Below, piece after piece: positions 39,961-50,700 of a stretch of DNA of 64,000 nt. Positions within the stretch are counted from its first letter, which is position 1. Every line of letters starts with the position of its first letter. The notes beneath the pieces were generated by a model that saw only the letters and a list, made by a program, of their open reading frames with translations, did no database searches and was not told the origin of the DNA. Made by a program: the position numbers and the translations under genes. Origin of the DNA: Sipunculus nudus (lineage: Eukaryota > Annelida > Sipuncula > Golfingiida > Sipunculidae); contig CM049306.1 in the NCBI GenBank assembly GCA_026874595.1, forward strand, positions 105,167,142 to 105,231,141. The letters are read 5' to 3'.

Positions 39961-41690
39961 ACAAAAAAACAAAAAAACAAAAAAACAAAAAAACAAGATG
40001 ACCAGAGGTCACGCGCTTGCCGGAAATGGAAATGATACAGACAGATAAACAGAGAGTGCATGTAGAAACAGTCATATGAATGAGCAACATTGTGGGGGCA
40101 GCAGAAACGGATAATATGTTTATTTATGCATGCTGACCTTTAACAGCTGCATATCTTTCTAGTGTAAAAGGGACCAAGTTCAAAATTTTTTCATGAAATC
40201 CCGTTAATCTCGTTTGACAAGAAGCAGTGAGACGTTTTCAGGTTTGTCATATCAAACTCTCTAAATGTTAGATATGGCGAAAACTACATCTGTCTAGCTG
40301 TAAAAGTCGCCGAGTTATTAGCATTTCTGTGAAATCTCCTTTTTTATCGTTTGACGAGATATGGTGCGAGATTTGGCCAGTCTTGCAGGTTTGTCATGTC
40401 AAGCGGGTCATGTGGAACTAAATGCCGAAAACTAGACCTGTCTAGCTGCAGTTCCGTGAAATCTTGTGTTTTCTCGTTTGACGGGATACGGTGCGACATT
40501 TTGCCTGACATGCATGTCTGTCGTGTCAAGCTGGTCTAGTGGAACAAAATGCCGAAAACCAGACGTGTCTATCTGTAAAACTCGCCGAGTTATAACCAAT
40601 GCCGTGAAATCACATGTTTTCTCGTTTCACGAGATACGGTGCGACATTCGGCATGACTTTCAGTTCTGTCATGTCCAGCAGGTCATGTGAAAGAAAATGC
40701 CGAAAACTAGACCTGTCTAGCTGTAAAACTCGCCGAGTTATAACCATTTCCGTGAAATCTCGTGTTTTCTCGTTTGACGAGATAGGGTGCGAGATTTGGC
40801 CTGACTTGCACATTTATCGTGTCAAGCTGGTCATGTGGAAGGAAATGCCGGAAACCAGACGTGTCTAGCTGTAAAACTGGCCGAGTTATAAGCATTTCCG
40901 TGAAATTTCGTGTTTTCTCGTTTGACGAGATACGGTGCGAGATTTTGCCAGACTTGCATATCTGTCGTGTCAAGCTGGTCTAGTGGAACTAAATGCCGAA
41001 AACCAGACGTGTCTAGCTGTAAAACTGGCCCAGTTATAAGCATTTCCGTGACATCCCGTGTTTTCTCGTTTGACGAGATACGGTGCGAGATTTGGCCTGT
41101 CTTGCAGCTCTGTCGTGTCAAGCTTGTTTGGTGGAACGAAATGCCGAAAACCAGACCTGTCTAGCTGTAAAAGTCGCCGAGTTATAAGCATTTCCGCGAA
41201 GTCTCGTTTTTTCTCGTTTGACGAGATATGGCGCGAGATTTGGCGTAACTTTTAGTTCTGTCGTGTAAAGCTGGTCATGTGGAACAAAATGCCGAAAACT
41301 AGATCTGCCTGGCTTAAAAACTGACAAAGTTACAAAAAAATGGTCGTGTTATTTCCAATTCCCATGAATTTTGCCCAAAAAATGTAACCATGGTAACGGC
41401 AAATTTAAGTAAGCTACATATCAAAAGAAAGGCCAGGTGATGACGAAAAAAATGAGCTATTGCAGAAGTGGAAAAGCCTATTTATGGCGAAGTTATAGTG
41501 CAAAAACCGTTAACCACACCTGTCGTGACCTTGACCCTTGACCTTGGAGCAATGTTGACCAAAAACAATAGGGTTCCAGGATGTTCGGTTGTCAATCAAC
41601 CCTGTAAGGGTCATGTCGATTGCTGCAAAATTGTGGCCAGGAGAGCGCAGACAAACACACAAAAAAACAAATAAACAAAAAAACAAAAAA

Positions 41691-43602
41691 ACTAGACGAC
41701 CAGAGGTCGAACGCTTGCCGGAAATGGCTGGAAATAAGACAGCGAAACAAGCAGGACAAACTGTCGCTTTTCTATCAATTGAATGATTTTCAGAGCGATT
41801 GCTGGAAAGTTTTGCATGTTGAATGACATATATCACTCAACAGACCATGAAAGTAGACTTGGCTCAAAGCAGACAGATATACTGACACACCTGAGATAAC
41901 AGACTACCAGAAAAAAGTTGGGAACGTAAATAGAAGCAAAATGAGCTATATTTTTAGTAGGTAGAGTTTATAGTGTCGGAGGTATGGCCAATATATGGTA
42001 GCGGCCATATCCCAAACATTAAAAATTTCTTTTGAGACTTTAATGTAAGAAATAAGATGTTGTTCCAGTTCCAAAAGGATTCCCTGAAAACTGTGTCCTG
42101 AAAATTGCTAACTGCAAGAAGCAAGGTCCAGCAAAGCAGGCGAAATTTAGGATCACTGACAAACAGACAGACATACTCAAAAAATGACACAAGAATAAGA
42201 CCAGATGACCTACTCAGATTATCGAGTAGATTCAGAGGAAGAAAATAAATCATAGTTTTCAATTGGCTACACTGCTTTTTTAAAGTTGCATTTACCCAAT
42301 CTCTTCTTATAAAACTGGCAGAAACCTACCATAGAATAATTCTTGTAAAGTTTAAACCAATCAGCTTAACAGTTTCATCATAAAACAGAGTATAACCTGG
42401 AGTCTAAAATTACATTTTCCCTTGTAAAAAACAGATCAATGCAAGTGGCGCCACCAATACATCAATTTCAGATATGACATATGAGACAAATATAGGTATA
42501 AAATTTGGTAATGACAGCTCTAGCCGTTTCTGAGATTTTAATTTTAGTTTGTTTATTTGGCAGATGACTAAGTTCAACCTCCTGTTTAATCTCCGAACTG
42601 AAACCAATCGAACAAACTTGAGACAGATTGTTCAAGAGATCATTTCTTAGAAATATTGGCCTATTTGGCCGGACAGTTTCGTAGAAGAAAATTTTTAAAG
42701 CTTTTTTAGCTTTTTCCCTATAAAATCTCAGTAAATGCAGAAAGCCAAAAAATAAACAAAATCCGATAGTGCTTTTCAGATGACTGTTTATTTACAAAAA
42801 AAATTGGTAATGCTAGTTCCTGCCGTTTTTGAGATAACTATGGTTAACCTACAGACGACGGACGACGCTGCACCATAGCATAAGCTCACAGATTCGCTAA
42901 TAATCTGTTTCGAGATATAACTGTAAGACATATGATTTAATAGTTTAAAAAAGATTCTTTCAAAACTGTGGCCTGTAGAATTCTATTAGTGAGACGGAAG
43001 AACAAACAAGCAGGCGAATTTGAGGACAACTGACAAACAAACAGACATACTGACAAAGGGACACAAGATGAAGACAAGATGACTTAACCAGGTCATGGGG
43101 AAGACTCAGAGGAAGAAAATAAGGTATAGTTTATGTAATTGAGGTTTCCAGTTTTGGAGATATGGCCAAATAATGATATATTGGGGATGTTCGACTGCAG
43201 CGCCCTCTAGTGGACATATCCTGAAGACGACAAATGCGTTTCGTGATATTAGTGAATGGCATAAGATGTAATCGTTTCAAAAGGATTCCTCAAAAAATCT
43301 GATTGCTATATGTGAGATGCAAGAACCAGCAAGTAGGCGAATTTGAAGATAACTGACAAACAGACAGACATACTGACAAAGTAACACAAGATGGACACCA
43401 GATGACGTTACCATATTTTGCAGAAGGCCAAGAGAAAGAAAATAAGTTACTGTTTGTGTAACATAGGTTTACTCTTACGGAAATATGTCCAAAAACTGAT
43501 TTGTTTGGATGTGTCTAGTGCAACGCCCCCTAGCAGCCATATCCGGAAAATGAAACATAAGTTTTGAGATATTAGTGTAAAACATAAGATGAAGGAACAA
43601 AC
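41691..43602 (+). repeat. S333-containing block Q, copy 3
   Basis: Almost identical to Q copy 2 (24,392-26,284) and more divergent from copy 1. The CTCF-like box GCGCCCTCTAGTGG is at 43200-43213. Confidence 0.8.
43200..43213 (-). promoter_or_regulatory. CTCF-consensus-like box in block Q
   Basis: Minus strand CCACTAGAGGGCGC; same box as 25886-25899. Confidence 0.45.
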
Positions 43603-43650
43603 ATACGCGGGTGACGAACATGCTTGCGAAAATCGAAGATTTCCGGCAAG
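43603..43650. repeat. Single hairpin unit at the left edge of the 1,269 bp array
   Basis: One CTTGCGAAAATC-GAA-GATTTCCGGCAAG hairpin preceded by a CATACGCGGGTGACGAACAT linker. The hairpins that close each following 1,269 bp unit have a different linker (CATCCGCGACTGACCAACCA). The amplification boundary therefore lies in the hairpin itself. Confidence 0.8.
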
Positions 43651-44261
43651 CAATAAAGTTGTGACTGTGCCTCCAACATGTATGATCATAGATGGGGCCC
43701 GGAGAGGCCGTCACGCACCGCTGCACACGCCGGCCGCCCACCGTAAGGACCCTGCCGCCACTTGCGGCGACGGCACGTGACTTCGTGGTTTGGCGAAACA
43801 CGGCGCGAGATTTGACGAGACTGACAATGCGACCCCTGAATGTGACTGCGAGTGTCAGCCGCTATCCGGCGCTGCAAGCCATGTGTCTGTAGCGTGAAAA
43901 ATGACAGAATTATAGGCATTTCTTTGAATGGTCACGTGTTCTAGTTTCACGAGAAACGGCGCGAGATATGACGAGACTTGCGATTGAATGGCTTAGAACT
44001 AGAGGGATGCTGTCTAACGCCGAAAACCAGACCTTTCTATCGCAAATATCAACAGAGATAGAAGCTGGAAAACTCCGAATTTTCAGATTGTCAAGTTTTA
44101 CCCCGAAATTTGGTAACCATGGTAACGGCAGCACAAAGCAACATGTGCGAAGGGATAAGCCAATGTTCCTAGTTTTAGATACGACCAAAAAAATGGTGTC
44201 ACGTTTAATATTTTTTGAGATATTGCAGAAAAATGATATGTTACAGTGTTTCATGTACCAC

Positions 44262-44273
44262 GCCCCCTGGTGG
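44262..44273 (-). promoter_or_regulatory. CTCF-consensus-like box, repeated eight times
   Basis: Minus strand CCACCAGGGGGC. Identical boxes lie at +1,269 steps: 45,531, 46,800, 48,069, 49,338, 50,607, 51,876 and 53,145, all in the same orientation. Confidence 0.4.
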
Positions 44274-44709
44274 CTATTTCCAAAAAATGAAAAATTGATT
44301 TCGAGATATTTCTAAACAACACAAAATATGTCATTTTCAAAGTCATAGTTTAAAAAATGCGACCTGTAAGCCATATTTAATGAAATCTCGAAAATTCTCG
44401 TTTGACGAGAAATGGTGCGAGATTTTACGAGACTTTTACTTGTATGATAAAAAGCTTATTTAGTACTATATGATGCAAAAAACTAGAACTCTCTAGCTTT
44501 AAAAATGACAAAGTTAGAAAAATTAGGCCTTTTATTTTCGAAAATCATGAGATTTCCCCCAAAATGTGTAACCATAGAAACAGCAGATTTCAGCAACATA
44601 TACATCAGAAGAAAGGCCTTGGAATGCCGATTAAAATGAGCCATGTTTGAAGTGGCTATGACAAATAGTAATGGAGATATGAAGAAAAGAGCACTTTAGG
44701 AACTTTTGA

Positions 44710-44734
44710 TGACCTTGACCTTGACCTTTGACCT
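44710..44734 (-). promoter_or_regulatory. Nuclear-receptor half-site array, repeated eight times
   Basis: Four TGACCT half-sites with spacings 0, 0 and 1, as at 1172-1196. The array is present in each 1,269 bp unit. Confidence 0.35.
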
Positions 44735-47700
44735 ATATTGCCCCAAAACAATAGGCTTCTTGCATTTTTGATTCTACACAAACTGTGAAAGTTTGAAAGC
44801 GATGGGATGAAAATTGCGACCTGTAGAGACTGGACAGACAAACAAACAAACAAACAAACAGACAAACAGACATCCGCGACTGACCAACCAGCTTGCGAAA
44901 ATCGAAGATTTCCGGCAAGCAATAAAGTTGTGACTGTGCCTCCAACATGTATGATCATAGATGGGGCCCGGAGAGGCCGTCACGCACCGCTGCACACGCC
45001 GGCCGCCCACCGTAAGGACCCTGCCGCCACTTGCGGCGACGGCACGTGACTTCGTGGTTTGGCGAAACACGGCGCGAGATTTGACGAGACTGACAATGCG
45101 ACCCCTGAATGTGACTGCGAGTGTCAGCCGCTATCCGGCGCTGCAAGCCATGTGTCTGTAGCGTGAAAAATGACAGAATTATAGGCATTTCTTTGAATGG
45201 TCACGTGTTCTCGTTTCACGAGAAACGGCGCGAGATATGACGAGACTTGCGATTGAATGGCTTAGAACTAGAGGGATGCTGTCTAACGCCGAAAACCAGA
45301 CCTTTCTATCGCAAATATCAACAGAGATAGAAGCTGGAAAACTCCGAATTTTCAGATTGTCAAGTTTTACCCCGAAATTTGGTAACCATGGTAACGGCAG
45401 CACAAAGCAACATGTGCGAAGGGATAAGCCAATGTTCCTAGTTTTAGATACGACCAAAAAAATGGTGTCACGTTTAATATTTTTTGAGATATTGCAGAAA
45501 AATGATATGTTACAGTGTTTCATGTACCACGCCCCCTGGTGGCTATTTCCAAAAAATGAAAAATTGATTTCGAGATATTTCTAAACAACACAAAATATGT
45601 CATTTTCAAAGTCATAGTTTAAAAAATGCGACCTGTAAGCCATATTTAATGAAATCTCGAAAATTCTCGTTTGACGAGAAATGGTGCGAGATTTTACGAG
45701 ACTTTTACTTGTATGATAAAAAGCTTATTTAGTACTATATGATGCAAAAAACTAGAACTCTCTAGCTTTAAAAATGACAAAGTTAGAAAAATTAGGCCTT
45801 TTATTTTCGAAAATCATGAGATTTCCCCCAAAATGTGTAACCATAGAAACAGCAGATTTCAGCAACATATACATCAGAAGAAAGGCCTTGGAATGCCGAT
45901 TAAAATGAGCCATGTTTGAAGTGGCTATGACAAATAGTAATGGAGATATGAAGAAAAGAGCACTTTAGGAACTTTTGATGACCTTGACCTTGACCTTTGA
46001 CCTATATTGCCCCAAAACAATAGGCTTCTTGCATTTTTGATTCTACACAAACTGTGAAAGTTTGAAAGCGATGGGATGAAAATTGCGACCTGTAGAGACT
46101 GGACAGACAAACAAACAAACAAACAAACAGACAAACAGACATCCGCGACTGACCAACCAGCTTGCGAAAATCGAAGATTTCCGGCAAGCAATAAAGTTGT
46201 GACTGTGCCTCCAACATGTATGATCATAGATGGGGCCCGGAGAGGCCGTCACGCACCGCTGCACACGCCGGCCGCCCACCGTAAGGACCCTGCCGCCACT
46301 TGCGGCGACGGCACGTGACTTCGTGGTTTGGCGAAACACGGCGCGAGATTTGACGAGACTGACAATGCGACCCCTGAATGTGACTGCGAGTGTCAGCCGC
46401 TATCCGGCGCTGCAAGCCATGTGTCTGTAGCGTGAAAAATGACAGAATTATAGGCATTTCTTTGAATGGTCACGTGTTCTCGTTTCACGAGAAACGGCGC
46501 GAGATATGACGAGACTTGCGATTGAATGGCTTAGAACTAGAGGGATGCTGTCTAACGCCGAAAACCAGACCTTTCTATCGCAAATATCAACAGAGATAGA
46601 AGCTGGAAAACTCCGAATTTTCAGATTGTCAAGTTTTACCCCGAAATTTGGTAACCATGGTAACGGCAGCACAAAGCAACATGTGCGAAGGGATAAGCCA
46701 ATGTTCCTAGTTTTAGATACGACCAAAAAAATGGTGTCACGTTTAATATTTTTTGAGATATTGCAGAAAAATGATATGTTACAGTGTTTCATGTACCACG
46801 CCCCCTGGTGGCTATTTCCAAAAAATGAAAAATTGATTTCGAGATATTTCTAAACAACACAAAATATGTCATTTTCAAAGTCATAGTTTAAAAAATGCGA
46901 CCTGTAAGCCATATTTAATGAAATCTCGAAAATTCTCGTTTGACGAGAAATGGTGCGAGATTTTACGAGACTTTTACTTGTATGATAAAAAGCTTATTTA
47001 GTACTATATGATGCAAAAAACTAGAACTCTCTAGCTTTAAAAATGACAAAGTTAGAAAAATTAGGCCTTTTATTTTCGAAAATCATGAGATTTCCCCCAA
47101 AATGTGTAACCATAGAAACAGCAGATTTCAGCAACATATACATCAGAAGAAAGGCCTTGGAATGCCGATTAAAATGAGCCATGTTTGAAGTGGCTATGAC
47201 AAATAGTAATGGAGATATGAAGAAAAGAGCACTTTAGGAACTTTTGATGACCTTGACCTTGACCTTTGACCTATATTGCCCCAAAACAATAGGCTTCTTG
47301 CATTTTTGATTCTACACAAACTGTGAAAGTTTGAAAGCGATGGGATGAAAATTGCGACCTGTAGAGACTGGACAGACAAACAAACAAACAAACAAACAGA
47401 CAAACAGACATCCGCGACTGACCAACCAGCTTGCGAAAATCGAAGATTTCCGGCAAGCAATAAAGTTGTGACTGTGCCTCCAACATGTATGATCATAGAT
47501 GGGGCCCGGAGAGGCCGTCACGCACCGCTGCACACGCCGGCCGCCCACCGTAAGGACCCTGCCGCCACTTGCGGCGACGGCACGTGACTTCGTGGTTTGG
47601 CGAAACACGGCGCGAGATTTGACGAGACTGACAATGCGACCCCTGAATGTGACTGCGAGTGTCAGCCGCTATCCGGCGCTGCAAGCCATGTGTCTGTAGC

Positions 47701-50700
47701 GTGAAAAATGACAGAATTATAGGCATTTCTTTGAATGGTCACGTGTTCTAGTTTCACGAGAAACGGCGCGAGATATGACGAGACTTGCGATTGAATGGCT
47801 TAGAACTAGAGGGATGCTGTCTAACGCCGAAAACCAGACCTTTCTATCGCAAATATCAACAGAGATAGAAGCTGGAAAACTCCGAATTTTCAGATTGTCA
47901 AGTTTTACCCCGAAATTTGGTAACCATGGTAACGGCAGCACAAAGCAACATGTGCGAAGGGATAAGCCAATGTTCCTAGTTTTAGATACGACCAAAAAAA
48001 TGGTGTCACGTTTAATATTTTTTGAGATATTGCAGAAAAATGATATGTTACAGTGTTTCATGTACCACGCCCCCTGGTGGCTATTTCCAAAAAATGAAAA
48101 ATTGATTTCGAGATATTTCTAAACAACACAAAATATGTCATTTTCAAAGTCATAGTTTAAAAAATGCGACCTGTAAGCCATATTTAATGAAATCTCGAAA
48201 ATTCTCGTTTGACGAGAAATGGTGCGAGATTTTACGAGACTTTTACTTGTATGATAAAAAGCTTATTTAGTACTATATGATGCAAAAAACTAGAACTCTC
48301 TAGCTTTAAAAATGACAAAGTTAGAAAAATTAGGCCTTTTATTTTCGAAAATCATGAGATTTCCCCCAAAATGTGTAACCATAGAAACAGCAGATTTCAG
48401 CAACATATACATCAGAAGAAAGGCCTTGGAATGCCGATTAAAATGAGCCATGTTTGAAGTGGCTATGACAAATAGTAATGGAGATATGAAGAAAAGAGCA
48501 CTTTAGGAACTTTTGATGACCTTGACCTTGACCTTTGACCTATATTGCCCCAAAACAATAGGCTTCTTGCATTTTTGATTCTACACAAACTGTGAAAGTT
48601 TGAAAGCGATGGGATGAAAATTGCGACCTGTAGAGACTGGACAGACAAACAAACAAACAAACAAACAGACAAACAGACATCCGCGACTGACCAACCAGCT
48701 TGCGAAAATCGAAGATTTCCGGCAAGCAATAAAGTTGTGACTGTGCCTCCAACATGTATGATCATAGATGGGGCCCGGAGAGGCCGTCACGCACCGCTGC
48801 ACACGCCGGCCGCCCACCGTAAGGACCCTGCCGCCACTTGCGGCGACGGCACGTGACTTCGTGGTTTGGCGAAACACGGCGCGAGATTTGACGAGACTGA
48901 CAATGCGACCCCTGAATGTGACTGCGAGTGTCAGCCGCTATCCGGCGCTGCAAGCCATGTGTCTGTAGCGTGAAAAATGACAGAATTATAGGCATTTCTT
49001 TGAATGGTCACGTGTTCTCGTTTCACGAGAAACGGCGCGAGATATGACGAGACTTGCGATTGAATGGCTTAGAACTAGAGGGATGCTGTCTAACGCCGAA
49101 AACCAGACCTTTCTATCGCAAATATCAACAGAGATAGAAGCTGGAAAACTCCGAATTTTCAGATTGTCAAGTTTTACCCCGAAATTTGGTAACCATGGTA
49201 ACGGCAGCACAAAGCAACATGTGCGAAGGGATAAGCCAATGTTCCTAGTTTTAGATACGACCAAAAAAATGGTGTCACGTTTAATATTTTTTGAGATATT
49301 GCAGAAAAATGATATGTTACAGTGTTTCATGTACCACGCCCCCTGGTGGCTATTTCCAAAAAATGAAAAATTGATTTCGAGATATTTCTAAACAACACAA
49401 AATATGTCATTTTCAAAGTCATAGTTTAAAAAATGCGACCTGTAAGCCATATTTAATGAAATCTCGAAAATTCTCGTTTGACGAGAAATGGTGCGAGATT
49501 TTACGAGACTTTTACTTGTATGATAAAAAGCTTATTTAGTACTATATGATGCAAAAAACTAGAACTCTCTAGCTTTAAAAATGACAAAGTTAGAAAAATT
49601 AGGCCTTTTATTTTCGAAAATCATGAGATTTCCCCCAAAATGTGTAACCATAGAAACAGCAGATTTCAGCAACATATACATCAGAAGAAAGGCCTTGGAA
49701 TGCCGATTAAAATGAGCCATGTTTGAAGTGGCTATGACAAATAGTAATGGAGATATGAAGAAAAGAGCACTTTAGGAACTTTTGATGACCTTGACCTTGA
49801 CCTTTGACCTATATTGCCCCAAAACAATAGGCTTCTTGCATTTTTGATTCTACACAAACTGTGAAAGTTTGAAAGCGATGGGATGAAAATTGCGACCTGT
49901 AGAGACTGGACAGACAAACAAACAAACAAACAAACAGACAAACAGACATCCGCGACTGACCAACCAGCTTGCGAAAATCGAAGATTTCCGGCAAGCAATA
50001 AAGTTGTGACTGTGCCTCCAACATGTATGATCATAGATGGGGCCCGGAGAGGCCGTCACGCACCGCTGCACACGCCGGCCGCCCACCGTAAGGACCCTGC
50101 CGCCACTTGCGGCGACGGCACGTGACTTCGTGGTTTGGCGAAACACGGCGCGAGATTTGACGAGACTGACAATGCGACCCCTGAATGTGACTGCGAGTGT
50201 CAGCCGCTATCCGGCGCTGCAAGCCATGTGTCTGTAGCGTGAAAAATGACAGAATTATAGGCATTTCTTTGAATGGTCACGTGTTCTCGTTTCACGAGAA
50301 ACGGCGCGAGATATGACGAGACTTGCGATTGAATGGCTTAGAACTAGAGGGATGCTGTCTAACGCCGAAAACCAGACCTTTCTATCGCAAATATCAACAG
50401 AGATAGAAGCTGGAAAACTCCGAATTTTCAGATTGTCAAGTTTTACCCCGAAATTTGGTAACCATGGTAACGGCAGCACAAAGCAACATGTGCGAAGGGA
50501 TAAGCCAATGTTCCTAGTTTTAGATACGACCAAAAAAATGGTGTCACGTTTAATATTTTTTGAGATATTGCAGAAAAATGATATGTTACAGTGTTTCATG
50601 TACCACGCCCCCTGGTGGCTATTTCCAAAAAATGAAAAATTGATTTCGAGATATTTCTAAACAACACAAAATATGTCATTTTCAAAGTCATAGTTTAAAA

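Larger units (their letters stand above)
29541..41690 (+). repeat. S148 satellite array E, six higher-order units
   Basis: Same family as array D. Units start at GATGACCAGAGGTCACGCG near 29,540, 32,139, 34,157, 36,153, 37,983 and 39,997 (lengths ~2,599, 2,018, 1,996, 1,830, 2,014 and 1,693). The first unit parallels the first unit of array D, so the arrays are duplicated. Units 3 and 5 carry hairpin minisatellites in their terminal CAGACAAAC runs. The array ends in CTAGACGACCAGAGGTCGAA, which begins block Q. Confidence 0.9.

Noticed and set aside
15811-41690. Many 62-100 codon frames in the 148 bp satellite (MFSRLTRYGAR type)
   Set aside because: 148 is not a multiple of three, so the frames end within about 1.7 monomers on both strands. 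No conservation of reading frame over nucleotide sequence.
15811-41690. CENP-B box in the 148 bp monomer
   Set aside because: The closest word (CTCGTTTGACGAGAT) lacks the required TTCG and CGGG cores.
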